Source: JBEVOS01 sp964563395
Lineage (GTDB): Bacteria; Pseudomonadota; Alphaproteobacteria; Caulobacterales; Aquidulcibacteraceae
Assembly: GCA_964563395.1 (NCBI GenBank)
Contig: CAZLWK010000003.1
Coordinates: 1-64,000, forward strand
DNA length: 64,000 bases
Reading direction: 5' to 3'
Shown one piece after another: positions 27,305 to 34,963 of the stretch. The notes beneath the pieces are model-generated. The model ran no database searches and was not told where the DNA came from. It worked only from the letters and a program-made list of their open reading frames with translations. The translations under genes and the position numbers were made by a program. Within the stretch, counting starts at the first letter, position 1. Every line of letters begins with the position of its first letter.

Positions 27305-28257
27305 GAGACATTAGAGCCGGCGTGATCGGCGCGGGCGTATTCGGCGGCCATCACGCGCGCAAATACGCCGCCGATCCGCGCACGAAACTCACCGCCATCT
27401 ATGACGTGGATTCCGCGCGCGCCGGCGCGCTGGCCGCCGAACTTGGCTGCGCCGCCCCGGCTTCGCTGGACGCGTTTCTCGATGCGGTCGACATCGTCAC
27501 GGTGGCGAGCATCCCCAGCACGCATGGCGCGGCCGCGCGCGCCGCGCTCCTGGCTGGTAAGCACGTTCTGGTGGAAAAGCCGCTCGCCGTCACATCGGCG
27601 GAAGGCGCGGCGTTGGTGCGTCTGGCCGACACGCGCGGCCTCGTACTGGCGTGCGGCCATCAGGAGCGTCTGGTGTTCGAGGCGATGGGGCTGTTCGACG
27701 TCGCCGCGCGTCCCAAGAAGATCGAATGCGTACGGCTTGGCCCTTGGACCGGGCGCAGCGCGGATGTGTCCGTCACGCTTGATCTCATGGTGCATGACAT
27801 CGATCTGGCGCTGCGCCTGATGGGTGAGGCGCCCAAGCGCGTCAGCGCGCGTGGCCGCGCCGCGCAGGGCCACAAGAGCGCGGATGAAGTGACGGCGCTG
27901 ATCGCTTTCGCCCATGGCGGCGTACGGCTCGACGCATCGCGCATCGCGCCGGAACGCAAGCGCACCATGATGTTGCGCTACGAAAGCGGCGATGTGGAGA
28001 TCGATTTCATCGCCCGCAGCTTCGTCAATAAGGCCGATGTCGCGCTCAACAAGGATTTCGCCGAAACGCCGGCGGGCCGCGATCCGCTCGGCGCCAATGT
28101 CACGCGCTTCATCGACGCCGTGACCGGCGACGCCGCGCGCCCGGCTGTCACCGGGCAAGAAGCGCTCGACGTGCTCCTGCTCGCCTTGCGCATCGATACC
28201 AGCGCCGATTTCCCCTCCGTCGTCACCGCAGAAAGCGATCATGCTCCCGTTCATTGA
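27301..28257 (+). CDS. Gfo/Idh/MocA oxidoreductase, possible GnnA (UDP-GlcNAc 3-dehydrogenase)
   Basis: 318 residues: Rossmann motif AGVIGAGVFGGHHARKYA, the family EKP motif (HVLVEKPLAVT), and DLMVHDIDLALRLMG. It is translationally coupled to glmS and overlaps the downstream aminotransferase by 17 bp. An oxidoreductase plus DegT aminotransferase directly behind glmS matches the GnnA-GnnB pair, which oxidises and aminates C3 of UDP-GlcNAc to give UDP-GlcNAc3N for lipid A with 2,3-diamino-glucose, a sugar known in several alphaproteobacteria. Function from context is inference; another 3-keto sugar is possible. Confidence 0.72.
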   Translation: MRDIRAGVIGAGVFGGHHARKYAADPRTKLTAIYDVDSARAGALAAELGCAAPASLDAFLDAVDIVTVASIPSTHGAAARAALLAGKHVLVEKPLAVTSAEGAALVRLADTRGLVLACGHQERLVFEAMGLFDVAARPKKIECVRLGPWTGRSADVSVTLDLMVHDIDLALRLMGEAPKRVSARGRAAQGHKSADEVTALIAFAHGGVRLDASRIAPERKRTMMLRYESGDVEIDFIARSFVNKADVALNKDFAETPAGRDPLGANVTRFIDAVTGDAARPAVTGQEALDVLLLALRIDTSADFPSVVTAESDHAPVH

Positions 28258-29362
28258 TTTGCAGGCCCAGCGCGCCCGCATCGCCGAAAAGATCGACGCC
28301 GCCATCGCGCGCGTCCTCGCGCACGGCCAATTCATCTTCGGCCCCGAAGTAAAGGCGTTCGAGGAGCAATTGGCCGCGTTTTGCGGCGCAAGGCACGCCA
28401 TCGGCTGCGCCAATGGCACGGATGCGCTCGTGCTGCCGCTGAAGGCCTGGGGCGTCGGCCCGGGAGACGCGGTGTTCTGCCCCTCCTTCACCTTCGCGGC
28501 GACGCCCGAGATCGTGCCTTGGGTGAATGCGACGCCCGTCTTCGTCGATGTGCGCGCCGACACCTACAATATGTGCGCCGATAGCCTCGACGCGGCGATT
28601 GAAGGCGTGAAGCGCGCTGGCAAGCTCAATCCAAAGGTCGTGATCGCGGTGGACCTGTTCGGCCAGCCGGCGGATTATCCCGCGCTCTCCGCGATCGCGA
28701 AAAGGCATGGCCTGAAGCTGATCGCCGACAGCGCCCAGGGTTTTGGCTGCACGCTCCATGGCAAGCATCCGCTCGCCTGGGCCGACGCCGCCACCACGAG
28801 CTTCTTTCCGGCCAAGCCGCTCGGCTGCTATGGCGATGGCGGCGCGGTGATGACGAACAGCGACGCGGACATGAAGGCGATCCGCTCCTTCGCGCTGCAC
28901 GGCGCGGGGGCGGACAAATACGACAACATCCGCATCGGCATGAATTCGCGGCTCGACACGATCCAGGCGGCGATCCTGATCGAGAAGCTCGCCATCTTCG
29001 CGGACGAGATTGAAAAGCGGAACGTGGTCGCGGACCGCTATGCGGCCCTGTTGGAGGGCGTGGTGCGCACGCCGTCCGTGATCGCGGGGGGCGTCTCCAC
29101 CTGGGCCCAATACACGATCGAGGCCGAGCGCCGCGACGACCTGGCCGCGTATCTGCGCGAGGCGGGCGTGCCGACCGCGCAATATTATCCGCGCCCGCTG
29201 CATCAGCAGACCGCGTATCGCGACTTTCCCGTGGGCGCGGGCGGCATGGCGGTGACGGACGCGATCGCGCGAAAAGTGATCAGCCTGCCGATGCACCCCT
29301 ATCTCGATGCGCCTACGCAGGAAAAGATCGCCGACGCGGTGCGGGCGTTCTATCGCAGCTGA
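28241..29362 (+). CDS. DegT/DnrJ/EryC1 aminotransferase, possible GnnB
   Basis: 373 residues: MLPFIDLQAQRARIAEKI, HAIGCANGTDAL, SFTFAATPEIV, IADSAQGFGCTL, and the PLP-binding Lys192 in SFFPAKPLGCYGDGGAV; C-terminal PLHQQTAYRDF is also typical of sugar aminotransferases. It would transfer an amino group from glutamate to a keto-sugar nucleotide made by the preceding dehydrogenase. The overlap with that gene and the position after glmS suggest UDP-GlcNAc3N synthesis (inference). Confidence 0.85.
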   Translation: MLPFIDLQAQRARIAEKIDAAIARVLAHGQFIFGPEVKAFEEQLAAFCGARHAIGCANGTDALVLPLKAWGVGPGDAVFCPSFTFAATPEIVPWVNATPVFVDVRADTYNMCADSLDAAIEGVKRAGKLNPKVVIAVDLFGQPADYPALSAIAKRHGLKLIADSAQGFGCTLHGKHPLAWADAATTSFFPAKPLGCYGDGGAVMTNSDADMKAIRSFALHGAGADKYDNIRIGMNSRLDTIQAAILIEKLAIFADEIEKRNVVADRYAALLEGVVRTPSVIAGGVSTWAQYTIEAERRDDLAAYLREAGVPTAQYYPRPLHQQTAYRDFPVGAGGMAVTDAIARKVISLPMHPYLDAPTQEKIADAVRAFYRS

Positions 29363-29392
29363 ACTGATCGGCCGCGCCGCTACGCGCAGTGC

Positions 29393-30676
29393 TCACGCGC
29401 GCTTTGGAATGACCACCGGCAAGCGCTCATAGCCCTTGACGAAGGCGCTCGGCACGCGCTGGGGCGCGCCGACGACCTCGATGCGCGGGAAGCGCTTGAG
29501 GATTTCCTCCCAGATCACGCGCAGCTGCAATTCCGCGAGGCGATTGCCGACGCAGCGATGAATGCCGAACCCGAAGGAGAGGTGGCGGCGCACATTGGGC
29601 CGCTCGATCCAATAATCGTTCGGCCGCTCGATCACCTCTTCGTCGCGATTGCCGGAGACGTACCACATCACGACCTTGTCGCCGGCCTTGATGGTCTTGC
29701 CGTTCAATTCGGTGTCGCGCGTCGCGCGGCGGCGCATATGGGCGAGCGGCGTCTGCCAGCGGATCGTTTCGGAGACCATGGATGGGATCAGCGCGGGATC
29801 GGCGGTGAGCTTGTCGTATTGATCGGGGTATTGGTTCATCGCCCACACCGAACCGCTCATCGTGTTGCGCGTGGTGTCGTTGCCGCCCACGATCAGCAGG
29901 ATGAGATTGCCGAGATATTCCTCGCGCGGCATGTTCTTGGTGGCTTCGCCGTGCGCGAGCATGGAGATCAGATCGCCGCGCGGGGGCTGGTTCACGCGCT
30001 CATTCCAGAGCACCTGGAAATATTCCACCATTCCGTAAAGCTCGGCGCGCCGCTCCTCCTCCGTGCCATAGAGACCGCTATCGGGGCCGGCGGTGGCGAG
30101 ATCGGACCAATAGGTGAGCTTGCGGCGATCTTCCCACGGAAAATCGAACAAGGTCGCGAGCGTCATCGTCGTCAGCTCGATGGACACTTTATCGACCCAG
30201 TCAAATTCCTCGCCGATCGGCAGCGAGTCCAGAATGGCGATCGCGCGCTCACGAATGATGGGCTCCATGTTCGCGAGGTTGGCGGGCGCGACGACAGGGC
30301 TCACCGTCTTGCGCTGCACGTCATGCTTGGGCGGATCCATGGCGATGAACATGGGCAGCGGGAATTCCGCGTCCGGATCGACGATGGTGATCGCCGGTTC
30401 GGAAGAGAACGTCTCATGGTTCGTATCGACGGCCATGATGTCGTTGTATTTCGTGACCGACCAATAAGGCCCGTGCTCAGGATGCACCGTGTGATGCACG
30501 GGGTCTTCCTTGCGCAGGCGCTCGAAGAAGGGCCAGTGCGTATCGGTCTGGAAGAGCGCGGGATTGCAGACCTCGATCTCGCTCAAGGGCGTCGCATAGG
30601 CCTGTTCACGCGCGGCGGCGTGCAGAGCGGCCTGATCGCGCATCGCCTTCGCCAAGTTTTGTCCGCCGTCGGCCAT
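29393..30676 (-). CDS. Cytochrome P450, CYP153-type alkane hydroxylase
   Basis: 427 residues. GPYWSVTKYNDIMAVDTNH, LILLIVGGNDTTRNTMSGS (I-helix), SETIRW (ExxR) and LSFGFGIHRCVGNRLAELQL with haem-thiolate Cys375 closely follow the CYP153A pattern. CYP153 enzymes hydroxylate terminal carbons of medium-chain alkanes and fatty acids and need a ferredoxin and reductase, which often sit beside them; none is present here. AGGGAGAAG precedes the ATG. A cluster of TGACG palindromes lies just upstream. Confidence 0.9.
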   Translation of the reverse strand: MADGGQNLAKAMRDQAALHAAAREQAYATPLSEIEVCNPALFQTDTHWPFFERLRKEDPVHHTVHPEHGPYWSVTKYNDIMAVDTNHETFSSEPAITIVDPDAEFPLPMFIAMDPPKHDVQRKTVSPVVAPANLANMEPIIRERAIAILDSLPIGEEFDWVDKVSIELTTMTLATLFDFPWEDRRKLTYWSDLATAGPDSGLYGTEEERRAELYGMVEYFQVLWNERVNQPPRGDLISMLAHGEATKNMPREEYLGNLILLIVGGNDTTRNTMSGSVWAMNQYPDQYDKLTADPALIPSMVSETIRWQTPLAHMRRRATRDTELNGKTIKAGDKVVMWYVSGNRDEEVIERPNDYWIERPNVRRHLSFGFGIHRCVGNRLAELQLRVIWEEILKRFPRIEVVGAPQRVPSAFVKGYERLPVVIPKRA

Positions 30677-30708
30677 GTCGCTTCTCCCTGAATTGGCTGC
30701 ACTCTGGC

Positions 30709-30744
30709 TGACGCCGCCGCGACGTCAAGGTGACGCGTGCGTCA
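30709..30744. promoter_or_regulatory. Inverted TGACG repeats between CYP153 and BLUF genes
   Basis: Contains TGACGC (30709-30714), GACGTCA (30721-30727) and the perfect palindrome TGACGC-GT-GCGTCA (30731-30744). Such clustered palindromes in a 142-bp divergent promoter suggest a dimeric repressor site. The regulator is unknown; no TetR-, GntR- or AraC-type gene lies next to it. Confidence 0.5.
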
Positions 30745-30818
30745 GAGACCGCCTTTCCGGGCCGGCTTGGACAAAATCTTAAGCAGTCCTGGTGCACGCT
30801 GAAGTCGAGGTTCCGTGC

Positions 30819-31262
30819 ATGCAACGACTTCTTTACATTTCCACCCCGCCGGCCGGTCTGGACGCGGCGCAGCTGGAGGCGCTGATCCGCGATATCCGCG
30901 ACGCGAGCCTGCGCAACAATGCGCGCGATCATTTGACCGGGGCGCTGGCCTATTCGCCCCATTGCTTCGCCCAGGCCATCGAAGGCGCGCCGGCCCATCT
31001 CGACGCCCTGCTCGACCGCCTCGATCGTGACACGCGCCATCGCGGCCTGAACATTCTCGAGCGACGAGACATCCGCGCGCGGATGTTTCCCGATTGGGCG
31101 ATGGCCTTCGCGCCCGTGCCGGAGGCGGCGGCGATGGAGACAATGGCGCCGCGCGACCTGCTTCGATTCCTGATCGAGGCGGCGCAGGCCTGCGAAGGCG
31201 TGCGCGCGATCCCTGGCTTCGGGCTTGCGCCGGAAACCCGCTTGCGGCTGCGGCGCGCCTAG
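30819..31262 (+). CDS. BLUF-domain blue-light photoreceptor
   Basis: 147 residues, essentially one BLUF domain plus a short C-terminal helix region. Flavin-site residues are present: Tyr6 (LLYIS), Asn34 (RNNARDHLTGAL) and Gln52 (FAQAIEG), and the Met/Trp segment MFPDWAMAF. The Tyr-Asn spacing is four residues longer than in PixD/AppA, placing an insert after the first strand. No output domain is fused, so it must act through a partner protein. Start 30819 is preferred over a GTG 27 bases upstream. Stop interlocks with the TlpA gene. Confidence 0.88.
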   Translation: MQRLLYISTPPAGLDAAQLEALIRDIRDASLRNNARDHLTGALAYSPHCFAQAIEGAPAHLDALLDRLDRDTRHRGLNILERRDIRARMFPDWAMAFAPVPEAAAMETMAPRDLLRFLIEAAQACEGVRAIPGFGLAPETRLRLRRA

Positions 31263-31834
31263 AATTCCTCGGCCAGCGCGGCCTCGATCAGCACGGCCGC
31301 ATCCGCGCCGCTCCAATCGGCCGAGCCCGCCAAGCGGGCGATCTCCTGCCCACGCCGATCATAGAGGATGGAGGTCGGCAGGCCGGGCGCCTGCACGGAA
31401 AAAGCGATCGCCCGCGATGGGTCGATCAGGAAAGGCAAGGCCCCCTCGCCCAGCCGCGCCAGCGTCGCCGCCGCTTCGTCCGCCTTGGCGGTTTCATCGA
31501 TGGAGACCGGCACCACCGCGAAATCGCGCCCGGCGAAGCGCGTCTCCAGCGCCGCCAGCGTGGGCATCTCCTCGACGCACGGCGCGCACCATGTCGCCCA
31601 CAAATTGACCAGCACGACCTTGCCGCGCCAGGCGGCCAGCGTTGTCTGCGCCCCGCCGGCGTCCATCAGCGGCGCGGTCGGCTGCGGCGGCGGCTCCGCC
31701 AGCACGACAAGCTTTTCCATCTCGCCCTTGGCGAAGGCCGCGCCGCCTTCGGCCACAGGCTTTGAAGACGCCGCGAAAAGCACGTAGAGAAGCGCCAAGA
31801 CGCCGAACGCGGCCATCGCCGCGCCAAGCTTCAT
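31259..31834 (-). CDS. TlpA-family thioredoxin-like disulfide reductase, membrane anchored
   Basis: 191 residues from the ATG at 31834. An N-terminal helix (MAAFGVLALLYVLFAASS) anchors the protein; a periplasmic thioredoxin fold follows with redox motif WATWCAPCVEEMPTL, VVPVSIDE and the cis-Pro loop GLPTSILYD. It should keep periplasmic cysteines, for example apocytochrome c haem sites, reduced. A much longer open frame upstream is antisense to argH and is rejected; a GTG at 31852 is an alternative start. Only 43 bp separate it from the divergent argH start. Confidence 0.85.
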   Translation of the reverse strand: MKLGAAMAAFGVLALLYVLFAASSKPVAEGGAAFAKGEMEKLVVLAEPPPQPTAPLMDAGGAQTTLAAWRGKVVLVNLWATWCAPCVEEMPTLAALETRFAGRDFAVVPVSIDETAKADEAAATLARLGEGALPFLIDPSRAIAFSVQAPGLPTSILYDRRGQEIARLAGSADWSGADAAVLIEAALAEEF

Positions 31835-31877
31835 CGCCAAGGGCGTCTTCACCGCCCGCGCAGAGCCGCTGGAAGAG

Positions 31878-33290
31878 ATGTCCGAGCCCAAGTCCAATCC
31901 TCCCGCCGGCGCCGCCCTGTGGGGCGGGCGCTTCAGCGCCAAGCCGGCCGAAGCCATGAACGCGATCAACGCCTCGATCGACGTCGACAAGCGCCTCTGG
32001 CGCGAGGACGTCGAAGGCTCGAAGGCGCACGCGGCCATGCTCGCCCGGCAGGGCATCATTACGGCCGCCGACAATGATGCGATACAGGCGGGACTGGATG
32101 AAATCGCCGCAGAGATCGAGGCCGGGCGCTTCCAATTCAGCACGGCGCTGGAAGACATCCATCTCAACATCGAGGCGCGGCTGACCGAACGGATCGGCGA
32201 GGCCGGCAAGCGGCTGCACACGGCCCGCTCGCGCAATGATCAGGTGGCGACCGATTTCAAGCTCTGGACGGCCCGCGCCGCCCATGGCGCCGCGCGGGCG
32301 GTGGAGCGGCTGCAGCGCGCGCTTGTCGCTCAGGCCGAAGCGCACGCCGATTGGATCATGCCCGGCTTCACGCATTTGCAGACGGCCCAGCCGGTGACGC
32401 TCGGCCATCATTTGATGGCCTATGTGGAGATGCTGGCGCGAGACAAAGTGCGCCTAGAAGGCGCGGGCGAAGGCGCGCTGGCGGGCTGCCCGTTAGGGGC
32501 CGCGGCGCTCGCCGGCACGCCCTACCCGATCGACCGCGATCACACCGCGCATGCGCTGGAAATGTATCCTCCGGCGGCCAATTCGCTGGACGCCGTCGCC
32601 TCGCGTGATTTCGCGCTCGAAGCGCTGGCCGCGCTTGCGATTTGCGCCACTCACCTCTCGCGCCTCGCCGATGAAATCGTGCTCTGGACGTCGCCGCAAT
32701 TCGGCTTTGCGCGGCTGTCGGATGCGTGGTCGACCGGTTCGTCCATCATGCCGCAAAAGCGAAATCCCGACGCGGCCGAACTGATCCGCGCCAAGGCCGC
32801 GCGTATCGGCGCCGATTTCGCGGCGCTGAACGGCGTCGTGCAGAAGCTGCCGCTGGCTTACGCGAAGGATCTGCAGGAGGACAAGGCGCTCACATTTGGC
32901 GCATTCGATGCGTTCGAGCTGTGCGTCGTGGCGATGACCGGCATGATCGAAACCATCCGCTTTGACCGCGCGGCGCTGCGCGCGGCGGCGACGCGCGGCT
33001 ATTCCACCGCCACCGATCTGGCCGATTGGCTGGTGCGCGCGCTGAACATGCCGTTCCGCGAAGCCCATCACGTCACGGGCGCGGTGGTGAAGCGGGCCGA
33101 GGCGCTGGGCGTGGCGGAATTGTGCGATCTGCCGCTCGGCGAATTCCAGGCGATCGAACCGCGCATCGATGAAGCGGCGCGCGCCGCGCTCAGCGTTGAA
33201 AAATCCGTGGCGGCGCGCACAAGCTATGGCGGCACGGCGCCCGATCAGGTGCGCGCGCAGATCGCCCGCTGGAAGGAGATTTTGGGATGA
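31878..33290 (+). CDS. argH: Argininosuccinate lyase
   Basis: 470 residues. ALWGGRFSAKPAEAMNAIN at the start, LEDIHLNIEARLTERIG, HTARSRNDQVATDFKLW, and the superfamily signature GSSIMPQKRNPDAAELIRAK with the catalytic Ser loop. It cleaves argininosuccinate to arginine and fumarate. Its stop overlaps the lptM-like start (ATGA 33287-33290); lysA follows, an order common in Proteobacteria. Confidence 0.96.
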   Translation: MSEPKSNPPAGAALWGGRFSAKPAEAMNAINASIDVDKRLWREDVEGSKAHAAMLARQGIITAADNDAIQAGLDEIAAEIEAGRFQFSTALEDIHLNIEARLTERIGEAGKRLHTARSRNDQVATDFKLWTARAAHGAARAVERLQRALVAQAEAHADWIMPGFTHLQTAQPVTLGHHLMAYVEMLARDKVRLEGAGEGALAGCPLGAAALAGTPYPIDRDHTAHALEMYPPAANSLDAVASRDFALEALAALAICATHLSRLADEIVLWTSPQFGFARLSDAWSTGSSIMPQKRNPDAAELIRAKAARIGADFAALNGVVQKLPLAYAKDLQEDKALTFGAFDAFELCVVAMTGMIETIRFDRAALRAAATRGYSTATDLADWLVRALNMPFREAHHVTGAVVKRAEALGVAELCDLPLGEFQAIEPRIDEAARAALSVEKSVAARTSYGGTAPDQVRAQIARWKEILG

Positions 33291-33508
33291 GAATGCTCAC
33301 GCCGCTGGCGCTTGCCGGGCTTCTTGTATTGGCGGGCTGCGGCTTGCGCGGCGGGCTTGATCGGCCGGGGCCGCTGTTCGGTGAGGAAGCCGCCGCGCAA
33401 AAGCAGCGCGACAATCCGGATCAGGTTCCCAATCGTCAGGCGCCGGCGGAAATGAGTCCCGGCATCGGCGGGGCGGGCGACAATTCAACCGATCCGCCGC
33501 GCTTTTAG
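33287..33508 (+). CDS. lptM: LptM (YifL)-type small lipoprotein
   Basis: 73 residues. Signal MRMLTPLALAGLLVLAGC with lipobox LAGC (Cys18), then GLRGGLDRPGP, the short conserved LptM segment after the lipidated Cys, and a disordered, Pro/Gly-rich tail. In E. coli LptM (YifL) helps oxidative maturation of the LptD LPS translocon. The argH-lptM-lysA arrangement is conserved. An alternative ATG two codons later exists. Confidence 0.82.
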   Translation: MRMLTPLALAGLLVLAGCGLRGGLDRPGPLFGEEAAAQKQRDNPDQVPNRQAPAEMSPGIGGAGDNSTDPPRF

Positions 33509-33545
33509 CGCCGTTCCTCACGAGATCCATTCGATCGGAGCGCGA

Positions 33546-33618
33546 AGAACGGCTCTAATTCCATGGTTTAGAGCGGTTCTCGACCGAAAACCGCGTAACA
33601 CTTTTCGGGACCCGCTCT
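33546..33618. repeat. REP-like palindromic intergenic element abutting lysA
   Basis: AGAACGGCTCTAA (33546-33558) and TTAGAGCGGTTCT (33568-33580) form a 12-of-13 inverted repeat; a second pair, AGAGCGG (33570-33576) and CCGCTCT (33612-33618), flanks CGACCGAAAACCGCG. The AGAGCGG start and overall look match dispersed intergenic repeats of alphaproteobacteria. The element ends one base before the lysA ATG. Confidence 0.6.
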
Positions 33619-33619
33619 C

Positions 33620-34882
33620 ATGGATCATTTCGACTATCGGGACGGCGTATTGCATTGCGAGGACGTTTCGCTCGAAGCGCTCGCCGAGACGTACGGCACG
33701 CCGCTCTATGTCTATTCCTCCGCCACGCTCACGCGCCATTATCGCGTGTTCAAGCAGGCGTTCGCGCCGCGCGACGTGTTCGTCGCCTTCGCGATGAAGG
33801 CGAATGGCAATATCGCGGTGCTGAAGACCCTGGCCGCCTTGGGCGCGGGCTTCGACACGGTGTCCATCGGCGAGATCAAGCGCGTTCTGGCCGCTGGCGC
33901 AGCTCCGGATCGCATCATCTTCTCCGGCGTCGGCAAGACGCGCGCCGAACTCAATGAAGCGATCGCGCTCGGCCTGCATCAAATCAACGTGGAGTCGATC
34001 TCGGAGCTGACCGACATCGAGACCATCGCCAAGGCGCAAGGCGCGCGCCCGGCCATCGCGTTGCGCGTCAATCCCGATATCGGCGCGGGCGGCCACGACA
34101 AAATCAGCACAGGCGGCGCAAGCTCGAAATTTGGCGTCGCCTTCGAGGACGCGCCCGCGCTCTATGCGCGCGCGCACGCCTCGCCGTATCTCGATCCGAA
34201 GGGGCTCGCCATCCATATCGGCAGCCAGATCCGCGATCTCGCGCCGCTCAAGGACGCGTTCGTCAAAGTGCGTCGCCTTGCCGAAGACCTGCGCGCCGCC
34301 GGTCTGCCGGTGACGCGGCTTGATCTCGGCGGCGGGCTTGGCGTGCCTTATTTTCACGAGCCCGCTCCGCCCGGGCCCGATCTCTACGCGGCGATGATCG
34401 CGGACGTGTTCGCCGGCTTCGATGTGGAGCTCGCTTTCGAGCCTGGCCGCCTTATCGCCGCCAATGCGGGCGTGCTGTTGTCGCGCTTGATCCGCATCCA
34501 AGAGCGTCCCGGCCGGCGCATTCTCGTGCTGGACGCGGGCCTCAATGACCTCATCCGGCCGGCCATGTATGACGCTTATCACGACCTCAAACCTGTCCGC
34601 GCCCCGCGCGACGCGACCCGCGCGCCGTTTGATATCGTCGGTCCGATTTGCGAAAGCGGCGACACGTTCGCGCGCGAGCGCCTTTTGCCGCCGCTGGCGC
34701 CGGGCGACCTCGTGGCCTTCATGACCGCCGGCGCCTATGGCGCGGTGATGAGCTCGACCTACAACGCCCGCGCGCTCACGGGCGAGGTTCTGGCGCATGG
34801 CGCGCGCCACGCTCTTATCCGCCGGCCATGGAGCGTGGAGGAGCAGTTGGCGCTCGAACGCGCGCCGGACTGGCTGGATTAG
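33620..34882 (+). CDS. lysA: Diaminopimelate decarboxylase
   Basis: 420 residues: MDHFDYRDGVLHCEDVSLEA, PLP Lys in AFAMKANGNIAVL, GGASSKFGV, LAIHIGSQI, LDLGGGLGVPY, ELAFEPGR, and catalytic Cys in PICESGDTFA. It decarboxylates meso-DAP to lysine. No Shine-Dalgarno precedes the ATG because a palindromic repeat runs up to it, which may affect translation. Downstream lies the TIGR02302 gene, the typical alphaproteobacterial order. Confidence 0.95.
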   Translation: MDHFDYRDGVLHCEDVSLEALAETYGTPLYVYSSATLTRHYRVFKQAFAPRDVFVAFAMKANGNIAVLKTLAALGAGFDTVSIGEIKRVLAAGAAPDRIIFSGVGKTRAELNEAIALGLHQINVESISELTDIETIAKAQGARPAIALRVNPDIGAGGHDKISTGGASSKFGVAFEDAPALYARAHASPYLDPKGLAIHIGSQIRDLAPLKDAFVKVRRLAEDLRAAGLPVTRLDLGGGLGVPYFHEPAPPGPDLYAAMIADVFAGFDVELAFEPGRLIAANAGVLLSRLIRIQERPGRRILVLDAGLNDLIRPAMYDAYHDLKPVRAPRDATRAPFDIVGPICESGDTFARERLLPPLAPGDLVAFMTAGAYGAVMSSTYNARALTGEVLAHGARHALIRRPWSVEEQLALERAPDWLD

Positions 34883-34963
34883 CGTCTGGTTGCGGAATCG
34901 ACATGTTCGTCGACCCGGCCGGTCATGGTTTGGTCGAACCTGCCCTGTTAGGGTCCGCCCCGC

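Noticed and set aside
29393..30676. CYP153 operon with ferredoxin and reductase
   Set aside because: No ferredoxin or ferredoxin reductase is adjacent on either strand.
31835..32236. 134-residue N-terminal extension of TlpA
   Set aside because: It is antisense to argH and lacks a membrane segment; the anchor begins at 31834.
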